DNA from: Myxococcota bacterium
Lineage (GTDB): Bacteria > Myxococcota > UBA727 > JAHDBA01
DNA length: 55,329 nt
Assembly: GCA_020630615.1 (NCBI GenBank)
Contig: JAHDBA010000002.1
Location: 36,927 to 92,255, forward strand
Direction: 5' to 3'
Part shown: positions 1 to 8,339 of the stretch, one piece after another
Position numbering within the stretch: position 1 is the stretch's first letter
How the letters are laid out: every line of letters starts with the position of its first letter
The notes under the pieces: model-generated
Database searches by the model: none
Seen by the model: the letters and a program-made list of their open reading frames with translations, nothing else
What the model was told of the DNA's origin: nothing
Translations under genes and position numbers: made by a program

Positions 1-392
1 CAAGTGATGTGACTGACCCAAGTGATGTGACTGACCCAAGTGATGTGACTGACCCAAGTGATGTGACTGACCCGAGTGACGTCATCAACAACCCAACTGA
101 TCCTACAAACTCAGATGACCCAAGTGATGACAGTGATTCGAGTGATGTGACAGATCCGACGAATCCAAATGACGAAGGACACACCTGTGAACCTGAAGTT
201 ATCATTATTCGTGAAGGTGGTGATAACAACGATCAAGGTGCGCAAGGGCCAACGAACGTAGGTGATTATGAAGACAACCCTGAGTACTTCGTGCGTGGTG
301 GTGCTATAATGGCGAACTGTGCAAATGCTGATGGATCGATGGTTTCCTTATTGATTGGTGCATGTCTCCTTTGGTTGCGCCGGCGTAAGTAA
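1..392 (+). CDS. C-terminal part of a surface protein with Asp/Ser repeats and a MYXO-CTERM-like tail (5' end outside window)
   Basis: The reading frame is open from the first base and ends at TAA 390-392, so only the C-terminal ~130 residues are present. They start with a hexapeptide repeat (V-T-D-P-S-D), continue with an acidic Asp/Asn/Ser/Thr linker, and end with a cysteine, a short hydrophobic helix and a final R-R-R-K. That last arrangement resembles the MYXO-CTERM sorting tail (Cys, transmembrane stretch, Arg cluster), which in myxobacteria directs proteins to the cell surface. The helix here is short (about 13 residues), so the match is good but not perfect. The missing N-terminus may carry DUF4215 cysteine-rich repeats like the gene at the other end of the window. 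A strong terminator follows 23 bp after the stop. Confidence 0.75.
   Translation, partial: SDVTDPSDVTDPSDVTDPSDVTDPSDVINNPTDPTNSDDPSDDSDSSDVTDPTNPNDEGHTCEPEVIIIREGGDNNDQGAQGPTNVGDYEDNPEYFVRGGAIMANCANADGSMVSLLIGACLLWLRRRK
3..83. repeat. 18-bp tandem repeat encoding V-T-D-P-S-D
   Basis: Four near-identical 18-bp units run from 3 to 74, and a decayed fifth starts at 75. Each unit encodes six residues in frame with the first CDS. The first three copies are identical and the fourth differs only in its last base, which points to recent expansion. The window edge cuts the array, so the true copy number is unknown. Confidence 0.95.
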
Positions 393-414
393 AGAGATTG
401 AAGAATCAAGAACG

Positions 415-444
415 AAAAAGAAGGGTTGCCGCCCTTCTTTTTTT
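415..444 (+). terminator. Rho-independent terminator after the MYXO-CTERM gene
   Basis: A perfect 11-bp stem (AAAAAGAAGGG, loop TTGCCG, CCCTTCTTTTT) is followed by more T residues. It lies 23 bp after the stop of the first CDS and only 15 bp before the next start, so it separates the two transcription units. Confidence 0.9.
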
Positions 445-459
445 GTTTCAACTTTGGGT

Positions 460-1332
460 ATGTCATCAACTCCGACATCGTATCAAGTGCGTGATATCGA
501 CATCGAATGTCAGGATGCCTTTGTCTTAAAGGCTCGATACTTTGGTTCTGAACAACCGACCGTTGTAGCTCAACTGCATACGGGTACTGGGATCCCACAA
601 AAACTTTATCAAAACTTTGCGTGCTATCTTGCTTCAAAAGGCGTTGGAGTTGTGACCTTTGACTATCGGGGTGTCGCAGAGTCCTCGCCGCGACCTTATG
701 ATGATTTTGATGCTGATCTTATGGACTGGGCAACTCTTGACATGGATGCAGTGTATGGTTGGGTTGGCCAAATGTACCCAAACGCAAGACATATTGTAAT
801 CGGTCATAGTATCGGAGCACAGCTTTTGGGTTTTATGCCGCGATTTGAGCGCATCGATACAATAATTATGATCGCGTCATGCACCGGTTACTATAAGGAC
901 ATGGCGGGGCGCTTCCGTTATACTTTACACTTTGCCTATCGCATTTTGTTTTTGCTTTTCTCCAAAGTCGTAGGTCGAATGCCTCTATCATGGATCCGCC
1001 AAGGGGAAGACATCCCCGCAGGTGTTGCGCTGCAGTTTCGACGGTGGTGTTTGACGCCTGACTATTTTAGAACCTTTCGCTCTGAGTTTCGTCTGTGGGC
1101 TTTTGATCGTATTTCATGTCCCTTGCATGCTTTTCAGATCGTAGATGACCCACTGGCGAACCAAGTGAGTTCAAACAAACTTCTGGAATATTTCCCAAAT
1201 GCAATCCAAACAATTCATAAAATCGATCCAAAAGATTATGGTGTGAAGTCTATCGGCCATACAGGATTCTTCTCGAGACAATTCCAAGCATCACTCTGGA
1301 GTGAAGTGTTCAAGCTTTGTAGTGAGCAATAA
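460..1332 (+). CDS. Alpha/beta hydrolase (COG4757-like)
   Basis: A 290-residue cytoplasmic alpha/beta hydrolase with no signal peptide. Visible features are an oxyanion-hole segment H-T-G-T-G (40-44), a strand with D-Y-R-G (68-71), the nucleophile elbow G-H-S-I-G (115-119, Ser117), an Asp in V-D-D-P and a late His in I-G-H-T-G. This layout suits the poorly characterised predicted hydrolases of COG4757; the substrate cannot be told. The frame extends upstream to 355, but that would run through the terminator at 415-444, so the ATG at 460 is chosen. No Shine-Dalgarno sequence and little room for a promoter are seen, so expression may depend on read-through or on a weak internal start. Confidence 0.8.
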   Translation: MSSTPTSYQVRDIDIECQDAFVLKARYFGSEQPTVVAQLHTGTGIPQKLYQNFACYLASKGVGVVTFDYRGVAESSPRPYDDFDADLMDWATLDMDAVYGWVGQMYPNARHIVIGHSIGAQLLGFMPRFERIDTIIMIASCTGYYKDMAGRFRYTLHFAYRILFLLFSKVVGRMPLSWIRQGEDIPAGVALQFRRWCLTPDYFRTFRSEFRLWAFDRISCPLHAFQIVDDPLANQVSSNKLLEYFPNAIQTIHKIDPKDYGVKSIGHTGFFSRQFQASLWSEVFKLCSEQ

Positions 1333-1431
1333 GACGTGGTCGTTCAGTGACGTAGAGACCTCCGCCCTACTTTCCCCTTGCGCCATCAATAAGATTGTTT
1401 AACTTGAACTGATAAAAACAAAGGAAATTTC

Positions 1432-1875
1432 ATGAAGAAAAACATTCTTATTTTTGCGTTAACTGCAGTGTTTAGTGCCTCTTTATTTGCGGGTAGCCCT
1501 GCAAAGAACAAGAAAGTTGAAGAGCTTCTTGAACTCACACAATGGAAGCAAATGATGCAATCAATCGATGCTCAACTTGCTCCGGCATTGGGTATGCTGG
1601 GCGCTTCTGATGCGCAGAAGGCTAAGATTAATTCAATCGTTAATGGCAAAGAGTTCAAAACAGCAATGATGGCAGAACTCGTTAAAGTCTATGATGCTAA
1701 GTTTAGTGAAGCTGAGCTTGATGCTTTCTTAACCTTTTACAAAACCTCGGCCGGACAAAAATGGATCACTACAATGCCAGCGGTATTTCAAGAAAGTATG
1801 GTCGCCGGCTCAAAGGTAAGTGAAAAACATCTTGGCCCAATTTTTCAAGAGCTTCAAAAGAAGATGAAGCAATAA
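1432..1875 (+). CDS. DUF2059 family exported protein
   Basis: A 147-residue protein with a clear signal peptide (M-K-K-N-I-L-I-F-A start, cleavage near F-A-G-S at about 20-22). The rest is helical with the hallmarks of DUF2059: a middle F-S-E-A-E-L-D-A-F segment followed by F-Y-K-T-S-A-G-Q-K. It is probably periplasmic; the molecular function of the family is not established. A good ribosome site (AAAGGA) precedes the ATG. It forms a pair with the next gene, 36 bp downstream, which belongs to the same family. Confidence 0.8.
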   Translation: MKKNILIFALTAVFSASLFAGSPAKNKKVEELLELTQWKQMMQSIDAQLAPALGMLGASDAQKAKINSIVNGKEFKTAMMAELVKVYDAKFSEAELDAFLTFYKTSAGQKWITTMPAVFQESMVAGSKVSEKHLGPIFQELQKKMKQ

Positions 1876-1911
1876 AAGGCGTCAAATTAGGAAAAGCAAA
1901 GGGGAGCCCCT

Positions 1912-2460
1912 ATGAATAGAGTGTCACTAAAGATTGTTCTTCTATCGGCGATTGTAAGTACCAGCGTCTATGGTCATAAGGGGCGTCGTGATGACACACA
2001 TCCGTTGAGTGCAAAAGAAAAAGCTGCAACTGAACTTGCTGATATCTTGCTGCAAAATCAAGCGCATGCGACCTACGCACCCTTAATGAAAACAGTAACA
2101 GCAACGGTGCTAAAAACGAGTGGTTTGGAGGCAACAAAACATCTTTATGATGTTGCCGGTGAGGTCGGTTCTCTTACCGAAAAGCTCATAACCTCTGAGC
2201 GTTTTCGAGAAATATATCGGCCTGCAACGATACATGCCTATACAGAACACTTTACCTTGGACGAACTCAAAGCATTATTGGCATTTTATCAATCACCTCT
2301 TGGTAAAAAGCTAATTGATAAAGGGCCTGCGATCGGAGAAATGCAACGCGCCGAACTCGCTCAGGAGCTGCCCGATGCCGCAAAATCTTTACAAAGTGAT
2401 GTTGCTAAAAGTGTAGGCGGACGTTTAAAGGATCTATTCAAGAAGGTTGTTCACGATTAA
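1912..2460 (+). CDS. DUF2059-like exported protein, second of a pair
   Basis: A 182-residue protein with an N-terminal signal sequence (M-N-R-V-S-L-K-I-V-L-L start). The region T-L-D-E-L-K-A-L-L-A-F-Y-Q-S-P-L-G-K-K is the same core motif as in the upstream gene, so the two are divergent tandem relatives. The ribosome site AAAGGGGA sits just upstream. A rho-independent terminator about 40 bp after the stop closes this two-gene unit. Periplasmic location is likely; function is unknown. Confidence 0.75.
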   Translation: MNRVSLKIVLLSAIVSTSVYGHKGRRDDTHPLSAKEKAATELADILLQNQAHATYAPLMKTVTATVLKTSGLEATKHLYDVAGEVGSLTEKLITSERFREIYRPATIHAYTEHFTLDELKALLAFYQSPLGKKLIDKGPAIGEMQRAELAQELPDAAKSLQSDVAKSVGGRLKDLFKKVVHD

Positions 2461-2501
2461 ACACATCGCCAGCAAGATAAAAGAGTCTAGAACATCAGTT
2501 G

Positions 2502-2525
2502 GAGCCCTCAGTTGGGCTCTTTTTA
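2502..2525 (+). terminator. Rho-independent terminator after the DUF2059 pair
   Basis: The stem GAGCCC/GGGCTC has a 6-nt loop and a run of five Ts. It lies between the + strand DUF2059 pair and the convergent speD-speE gene. Confidence 0.85.
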
Positions 2526-2557
2526 ATTTCCAATATAGCTCCGAACTCTGCAGCCAA

Positions 2558-3874
2558 CTAATACAGAAGTTCTTGTGCATGGGGTGGTAGAATAAATGCA
2601 GCCTGGTGGCGTTCGGAACTGTACCAGTCAAGATCGTCATGCAGCCTCGACAGCTTGTCATTCACATCTCGTGGGTCATCACCCATAGTTGCTATTTGAA
2701 TTGACCACACACCACCTGGATATACAGCAGAGAAGCACTCCAAGGGGTGCACCACTGGGAATAGAGCTTGTAGGTTTTGATACACTTGGCGAAAGGTATC
2801 TCTAAAGTACCATGTCGAGCCACCCTGTACGGCAAGTGCACCATTCGGATTTAACCGAGATTTAGTACTCCGGTAAAACTCATGACTATAAAGTGAAGCA
2901 CCTGGGCCTATAGGGTCTGTAGCATCGACGAATATAGCGTCGTAGTAGTCTTCGCAAGTCTTGAGGTATTCTGCCCCGTCATCGATAATAAGATTAAAAC
3001 GCTTATCATCTCTCAAGCTCGATTGGTTATCAGGTCGTCTGAATATCTTCGGCAAATGCTTCTCACATAGCTCCACAAGTTCACGGTCAATATCGACCAT
3101 ATCGACCTTCGTAACATAGGGGTAACGGAGTAACTCTCTCGCGCAGCCACCGTCACCACCACCGATGACAAGTACCTTTTTGGGTGTGTTCGACGCACCT
3201 GCTCTGCACATAAGTGTATGTACCATCATCTCATGATAACTTTTCTCATCAGCTTCCGAACATTGGATATTTCCATCGAGAACGAGTACGCGACCGAGTT
3301 GGTGAGTATCCAGTATAAGCACGTCTTGATAGCATGTGTGTTCTTCGGCAATCACTTTTTTAATGCGTGCCGACCACAGAATATTTTCAGACCAGCCATC
3401 ACTTAGCCAAGTTTTTTTGCGGTTGAGGCCTGGCTTATCAAGCTCTATCGAATCCGCTAATCTCCGATCCCGTACCCGCTCAAAGCCAACATCACTTGCT
3501 TTGTTAGGTTGCCCGCGTTTGATAATTTGAAAATCGTGATGTGAACTTTGGAGCTTGTTTTGAAATAGGGCCGGCATTGATGAAAGGTGTTGTGGATCAC
3601 CACAGGTGAAGAGATCGACCGCTGCATAACCATGCTCGGGCCAAGTATGGATCGAGAGGTGACTTTCGGCCAAGAGTACGATGCCACTGACGCCGACCGG
3701 TTCAAAAGTGTGGAAGCGTTGGCCCAGTACGGTACATTTCAATTGGGAGGCGACATTGAGTAAGAGACGTTCTAAAAACCCAGAATCATTTAACTGAGAT
3801 GGAGTACATGAGTAGAGCTCAAGAAGTGCGTGGTGTCCCAATGTTTCTTGCTCTTCTTCTTCAACGATCATCAT
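2558..3874 (-). CDS. speD-speE: Fused S-adenosylmethionine decarboxylase - spermidine synthase
   Basis: A 438-residue two-domain enzyme. Residues ~10-125 are a class 1B AdoMet decarboxylase. The self-cleavage site is Glu70-Ser71 (Ser71 becomes the pyruvoyl group), with His76 and Cys91 at the same spacing as Ser63/His68/Cys83 of the Thermotoga enzyme. Residues ~150-430 are a spermidine synthase: Y-H-E-M-M (213-217), the AdoMet-binding loop G-G-G-D-G-G (238-243), V-D-I-D (260-263) and the catalytic D-A-T-D-P (Asp317). The fusion would make decarboxylated AdoMet and pass the aminopropyl group to putrescine or a similar amine in one polypeptide. All key residues are present, so both domains look active. 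Two ATGs (3874, 3871) are possible starts. Confidence 0.93.
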   Translation of the reverse strand: MMIVEEEEQETLGHHALLELYSCTPSQLNDSGFLERLLLNVASQLKCTVLGQRFHTFEPVGVSGIVLLAESHLSIHTWPEHGYAAVDLFTCGDPQHLSSMPALFQNKLQSSHHDFQIIKRGQPNKASDVGFERVRDRRLADSIELDKPGLNRKKTWLSDGWSENILWSARIKKVIAEEHTCYQDVLILDTHQLGRVLVLDGNIQCSEADEKSYHEMMVHTLMCRAGASNTPKKVLVIGGGDGGCARELLRYPYVTKVDMVDIDRELVELCEKHLPKIFRRPDNQSSLRDDKRFNLIIDDGAEYLKTCEDYYDAIFVDATDPIGPGASLYSHEFYRSTKSRLNPNGALAVQGGSTWYFRDTFRQVYQNLQALFPVVHPLECFSAVYPGGVWSIQIATMGDDPRDVNDKLSRLHDDLDWYSSERHQAAFILPPHAQELLY

Positions 3875-3966
3875 GGATATTTAAACTCAAAACGTGTATA
3901 GAAATCAAGATGCTATCCTCGCGCAAGCTGTTATACTTTTCCATAAAAACTCATAGAAAGGTGAAT

Positions 3967-4698
3967 ATGCACACACAAATAGTAGTTAGGTTTTTGATCT
4001 TATTTCTATTCATGAGTTCGGCTCTGCACGCCAACGATGCAAGTACTGATCAAGTTGTTTTAGAAAAACCTACTAAAAAAACACGAGATGTGATGAGTGA
4101 TGTACCGAGTGATACTGACCTCATCAATGACACTCATCAAGTATTCGCGTCAAATAGCGTAGAGTCACCAGTCGTCTCTCAACATCAATTTAGATTATCG
4201 TCACGTTCAGCATACCATCAGTTTTGGCGTACTTTTGGCTATGGGATGTTTGGTTTTCTTGGCGGCAATGTTATCTCGGTCCTTGGTGTCGCCGTAATTA
4301 TTGGTGATGGAAGCTCCTTTTTTGACGGGGCTGAACCCGGCGGACGTCTTGCAGCCGGGTCGATCTTAGTTCTGGGCGGAACAGTTGCTTCTGGAATATT
4401 GCCCTATATTTTTTCTATAACTTCCTCGCTTGACGGACATGAAGGCATACGTCTTAAAGACCCAGCTGCATGGCGTTCCTATAAACAATCGATTTGGATG
4501 AGTTCATCGTTTACGTTTTTCGGTGGACTTTCGTTACTCATCGGTGGCGTTGGATTGGTTGCTGCAGACCTCAGTGAAAGTGGCTATATTGGTGGCATCT
4601 ACCTCATAAGTGCAGGCGCAGCTATCATGACCATCGGTACACCGCTTGTAACCGCTCTGGTCGCGCGATCGAAGCTCAAGTCGATCGGATATGAGTAA
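3967..4698 (+). CDS. Membrane protein with signal peptide, unknown function
   Basis: A 243-residue protein. The ATG at 3967 is chosen because AAAGG lies just upstream and it creates a signal peptide (cleavage near L-H-A-N); the open frame reaches back to 3799 but would overlap speD-speE. After a hydrophilic acidic stretch (~25-80) there are about four Gly-rich transmembrane segments (near 85-110, 125-145, 170-190 and 200-225). I recognise no family. It is divergent from speD-speE, with the two starts about 90 bp apart, so the genes may share a control region. Confidence 0.7.
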   Translation: MHTQIVVRFLILFLFMSSALHANDASTDQVVLEKPTKKTRDVMSDVPSDTDLINDTHQVFASNSVESPVVSQHQFRLSSRSAYHQFWRTFGYGMFGFLGGNVISVLGVAVIIGDGSSFFDGAEPGGRLAAGSILVLGGTVASGILPYIFSITSSLDGHEGIRLKDPAAWRSYKQSIWMSSSFTFFGGLSLLIGGVGLVAADLSESGYIGGIYLISAGAAIMTIGTPLVTALVARSKLKSIGYE

Positions 4699-4951
4699 GA
4701 CTCCACACGAAGTGTAGGTGTGCTACGCATACGCCCAAAAATGAGTCACTTTCACATCAAATTTTGTAGAAGGTGTATCCTATTGAAATGTTGCAAGTTG
4801 CTAAAGGGTCGGACGATCTGCGGATATTCCCACACGCCAAATTCATTATTCTATGGATATGTTTTTGGAAGAGATCGCTCCTACACTTAATAGAGCTTCA
4901 TACACAGAGCTTGAGTGGATTTATTCCCAAACAGAGTTGTCGGGGGAATGG

Positions 4952-5671
4952 ATGACAGGCCAAGCACTTAAAAAGCAAGAGAACATGCCGAACAACGACG
5001 AGTTGATTCGCGAGTATACGCCCTTTATTATGAAGATTGCACATAAGGTTAAGAAAGGGCTCAACGATTCAATTGAGCTTGACGACCTCTTTTCATATGG
5101 CGCAATGGGTCTGCTTGAAGCTGCTTCAAGGTTTGACGCATCCAAAGGCGCAAACTTTATGACCTTTGCTTATTACCGTGTTCGTGGTGCGATGTACGAT
5201 GGCCTGCGGCGAATGGGATGGGTGAACCGCTCAGAATATGCAAAGATTAAGTTTGAAGAACGCGCGACACATTACCTTGATAACGTGGCAAATCGCACAA
5301 TGGGTGTCTCGGAAAGACTGACAGACCCCGGAAGCTCCGTTCAAGAACTTGCTGATAAAGTGTCGAAATTGGTTACGATTTATGTGACATCGCTTGAGGC
5401 GATGGAGCATGCGCAATTCGAAGATAAAAAGTTAAAACAAAGCGATGATGCACTTTATTCACAAGAAATGCGCCATTACCTTCATGAAGCGATTAAAGAC
5501 CTTTCGGACGACGATCGTTCAATCATTGTGAATTACTATTATAAAGACCAAACACTCGCAGAGGTTGGTGAAGGACTTGGTCTTTCTAAATCATGGACAT
5601 CACGAAAACATGCACAAGCGATTGATAAACTGAGTGAATGTTTAGAACACTATCTCAACACGAAGTCCTAA
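4952..5671 (+). CDS. Sigma-70 family RNA polymerase sigma factor, FliA/WhiG-like
   Basis: Group 3 sigma factor. Region 2 is clear (I-E-L-D-D-L-F-S-Y-G-A-M-G-L-L-E-A then F-D..K-G..F-M-T-F-A-Y-Y-R-V-R-G-A-M) and region 4 has a helix-turn-helix near the end (Q-T-L-A-E-V-G-E-G-L-G-L-S-K-S). Region 3 is poorly conserved. The start at 4952 follows a GGGGGA site by 5 nt and gives 239 residues, a normal FliA length; an alternative ATG at 4853 gives 272 residues but has no ribosome site. No flagellar gene lies in the window, so the regulon is unknown; FliA-type factors control motility, sporulation or envelope genes elsewhere. Confidence 0.85.
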   Translation: MTGQALKKQENMPNNDELIREYTPFIMKIAHKVKKGLNDSIELDDLFSYGAMGLLEAASRFDASKGANFMTFAYYRVRGAMYDGLRRMGWVNRSEYAKIKFEERATHYLDNVANRTMGVSERLTDPGSSVQELADKVSKLVTIYVTSLEAMEHAQFEDKKLKQSDDALYSQEMRHYLHEAIKDLSDDDRSIIVNYYYKDQTLAEVGEGLGLSKSWTSRKHAQAIDKLSECLEHYLNTKS

Positions 5672-5725
5672 TTTCTAAGCTTATCTGAGAGCAAACAATG
5701 AAAATATGAACTTTTGATTTGTAAC

Positions 5726-6115
5726 TTATTTTCGTAGAATGCCAACTTCTAAGCCATCGATTGGTTTTCGTTCTTGAACTTCTGAAGTCATCTCTGCTCT
5801 TTTAGTCTTCGCCGCATATTGATTGGGAATGGTAAATATCGCGATCGTCCCGAGCATGAAGGCAACAAGGAGCCCTCGTATCGATAATCGTGCAGCCTTT
5901 TCACTGACTTGATTTCGTCGATACTTTGAAAGCATCTCAGAGAATGCTTGTGCACCAAAGAGAAATCCGGTTCCTGAAATGATGGGTGTAAAATACCCAA
6001 GTGGAAGCATGATGGGTGCAGCGACATACATCCCGAGACCCATCAGCCCTCGAAAAAGTGCCGTACCAAAGGTTAACCAGAGAAAGGAATTGGAGGACTT
6101 GTGTTGCTGAGCCAT
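5726..6115 (-). CDS. Small membrane protein, unknown
   Basis: A 129-residue protein with two or three hydrophobic segments (about 11-35, 38-55 and 80-100), basic loops (K-Y-R-R-N) and a charged C-terminus. I recognise no family. It is convergent with the sigma factor and divergent from the DsbD-N-like lipoprotein. No clear ribosome site precedes the ATG. Confidence 0.6.
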   Translation of the reverse strand: MAQQHKSSNSFLWLTFGTALFRGLMGLGMYVAAPIMLPLGYFTPIISGTGFLFGAQAFSEMLSKYRRNQVSEKAARLSIRGLLVAFMLGTIAIFTIPNQYAAKTKRAEMTSEVQERKPIDGLEVGILRK

Positions 6116-6217
6116 ATTCTGAGTGTAGGAGTTGGCTTTACAAGCTCAAGAGGGAAGTTGATCTTCCAGGCTTGCATGTGCAAGATTGAGCCTATTGATA
6201 GACGATGAGGGAGAAGA

Positions 6218-6760
6218 ATGTTCCGATTTTTACACGCACGAACGATTGTTTTGACATTGGCACTTGTGTCGCTTTTGAATGGATGTACGAAAGGCGAAGG
6301 TTCTTTGGGGGAGCCTGAAGTCAAAGCGAACAAAAGTCATGTTGCGCAAAAAGCAAGGGAGCTGAACGATAAGACTCAAAAGCTTGAGGCAGCACCCGAC
6401 TTCAAGAATGCTGTGAAAGTTGAAACACATTATGACCCGAATCAAAAGAAAATCATCGCCAACGTTAGCGTTGCCAAAGGTCTTCATGCTTACGCTGCAG
6501 GAAGCGAAACAGGTGTACCGGTATCGTTGACGATTGATGAGAAGGGTGGGTGGCAAAAAACGAGCGAGGTATTTTTACCGAAAGGTGAAAGCAAAAAATT
6601 GGCAAGCGGAAAATCCGTTGTCTTGCATGATGCTTTTGAGCTTAGCGTTAAGGTCGATAAAGGTCGCGGAGCCATTGAGGGCAAAGTTGGTGTTCAAGTT
6701 TGTACGGAAAAACTTTGCGATCGCCCGCGTAAATATCCATTCAAAGTGAATCCATCATAA
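6218..6760 (+). CDS. Lipoprotein with a DsbD N-terminal-like domain
   Basis: A 180-residue lipoprotein. The signal peptide ends in L-L-N-G-C (acylated Cys23), followed by a charged linker. From about residue 65 the sequence resembles the immunoglobulin-like DsbD-alpha domain (PF11412 type): a V-A-K-G-L-H-A-Y-A strand, a P-K-G-E turn, and a terminal V-Q-V-C-T-E-K-L-C (Cys162, Cys167). In DsbD this domain passes electrons to periplasmic thiol proteins through a Cys pair, so a periplasmic thiol-redox role is plausible. The DsbD membrane and thioredoxin domains are absent. GGGAGAAG precedes the start. The M50 protease gene follows after 17 bp, so the two are probably one operon. Confidence 0.65.
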   Translation: MFRFLHARTIVLTLALVSLLNGCTKGEGSLGEPEVKANKSHVAQKARELNDKTQKLEAAPDFKNAVKVETHYDPNQKKIIANVSVAKGLHAYAAGSETGVPVSLTIDEKGGWQKTSEVFLPKGESKKLASGKSVVLHDAFELSVKVDKGRGAIEGKVGVQVCTEKLCDRPRKYPFKVNPS

Positions 6761-6777
6761 AAACTAAGTAGAGTACC

Positions 6778-7566
6778 ATGCGCGAAGTCACAACCAAGGA
6801 CCCAGGACAATCCTCAAAAGCTCGTAAACGTCCCTTTAAACCAGAACTCTTGAGCGTTAAGGATGCTCGAAAGGTCACCTTTGCATGGGTGCTTGCTTAT
6901 TTCGTTGTGGGTTTTGTCCTTCTGGACGGTCACTTCACTCACTTCGTCTCTCACGCGCAAGACCTTTTCACAATGATTCACGAAATGGGTCATGGTTTAG
7001 TTGCTGAGATCCTTGGTGGTGATCTCCTTGAGATTGTCATTCATGACCGAGGTGGATACGCGAGTTCCACTCGCTCAAGCGAATTTGATGGTGGCCTCAT
7101 CGCGGGTGCAGGTTTATTGATGGCTCCCTTTTTGGGAATGATTTTGTCTTGGACAATGCTCTTCCCTTTTTTGCAGCGCTTGGCCTGGTTCATTTTAGGG
7201 GCTGGAACTTTTCTTTGGGCTTTCCCTGCCTGCAGGTCTTTGGAAGCTACAATTTCATCGTTGGTAATTGTCGGAATCTGCGGAATTTTGGTTGTAATTC
7301 GTTCTAAATTTTTACGCCAATTCTTGAATGCACTGATGGTCTCTTCAATGTTTGCATCGGCATTTGTGAGTAAGGACTATCTTTTTGCGAGCATGACTGG
7401 ACTCGTCCCTGAGAATGGTGATGCTGATGTTCAAGCAATGGCCAACAGTTTAGGTGGAAGCGCTTTGATGTGGAGTATCGTATTGTTGTTTTGTATTGGC
7501 TTCTTTGCATTGCTCTCACTCATGTCGGTCTATGTGGCACTCAAACGTGCTGTCGATGACGATTAA
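6778..7566 (+). CDS. M50 family membrane metalloprotease (M50B-like)
   Basis: A 262-residue integral membrane protein. The zinc-binding motif H-E-M-G-H lies at 68-72 beside the second hydrophobic segment, followed by a G-G-Y strand region and several transmembrane helices; this is the PF13398 (M50B) layout. Members are site-2-type proteases that cleave within or near the membrane, although many bacterial M50B proteins have no known substrate. No PDZ domain is seen. Its position 17 bp after the DsbD-N-like lipoprotein suggests a shared envelope role. Confidence 0.75.
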   Translation: MREVTTKDPGQSSKARKRPFKPELLSVKDARKVTFAWVLAYFVVGFVLLDGHFTHFVSHAQDLFTMIHEMGHGLVAEILGGDLLEIVIHDRGGYASSTRSSEFDGGLIAGAGLLMAPFLGMILSWTMLFPFLQRLAWFILGAGTFLWAFPACRSLEATISSLVIVGICGILVVIRSKFLRQFLNALMVSSMFASAFVSKDYLFASMTGLVPENGDADVQAMANSLGGSALMWSIVLLFCIGFFALLSLMSVYVALKRAVDDD

Positions 7567-7672
7567 AGATTTAGACTTAAAGATTGTAGCAAAGTGACTC
7601 AATATCAGTCGTAGCACTGATAAAATTGCGGGGGACTATCTTTTTGACCTCGGAATTCGTTACGATGAAGCT

Positions 7673-8269
7673 ATGTCGAATGTCATTTCTAGAAACGCAA
7701 ATCTTGTCAATGATTTAAGCCGTGAGCTCACGCAGGCGATGAAAACATCTTCTGAGGGCGACTTGGAGCCCGACGGTGCAATCGATGAATGTGAGCTTGT
7801 CGATATCATGACCGATCATTTTGATCGCGTGTTACCCGAGCTAAAGAGTGACACTTCAATCGAGGCGAGTGAATACGTTGAGCATTTATCCAATTCCATG
7901 GAGAATGCTTTAAATGCATTTTTAAGTGGCGCAGACTTAAAAGAAGCCAAAAATATTGTTTCTCTTGTACGCTATCAGTTTGACTCGATCGCAACAGCCA
8001 TTGAGTTTGAAGAAGATAACATTCCCAATGCCTCGATTATTAAACGTTGTGCAGATGCTGAAGATGCACTAGGGATGCCACGTGGGTCGATTCGTTTTGA
8101 ATCGATGAGTGATGATGATTTTGTGTTCTCAGGAACCCCTGAACATCGAGATCGCTACGACGATATTATGAGCTATTTTGAAAGTATTGGCTTTCACCGC
8201 GTCTACGATTCTACACCCAGAGAGGGGAACGATAGGAGTTCTTTTCTCATTGTGGTTCGAGAAGGTTAA
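7673..8269 (+). CDS. Acidic soluble protein, unknown
   Basis: A 198-residue protein rich in Asp and Glu, with no signal peptide or membrane segment. The N-terminal half reads as helices; the C-terminal part (E-H-R-D-R-Y-D-D-I then S-F-L-I-V-V-R-E-G) looks like a small alpha/beta unit. I recognise no family. It lies 70 bp before uvrB on the same strand and may share its transcript. The Shine-Dalgarno signal is weak. Confidence 0.6.
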   Translation: MSNVISRNANLVNDLSRELTQAMKTSSEGDLEPDGAIDECELVDIMTDHFDRVLPELKSDTSIEASEYVEHLSNSMENALNAFLSGADLKEAKNIVSLVRYQFDSIATAIEFEEDNIPNASIIKRCADAEDALGMPRGSIRFESMSDDDFVFSGTPEHRDRYDDIMSYFESIGFHRVYDSTPREGNDRSSFLIVVREG

Positions 8270-8339
8270 GCCAACATCGATATTGTCGCGTCCTCTATTC
8301 CTGATTAGCCTAAGCGTACTAAGGAATGTTTGAGGTGGC

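Noticed and set aside
3..83. CRISPR-like array
   Set aside because: The units are contiguous without spacers and are in-frame protein repeats.
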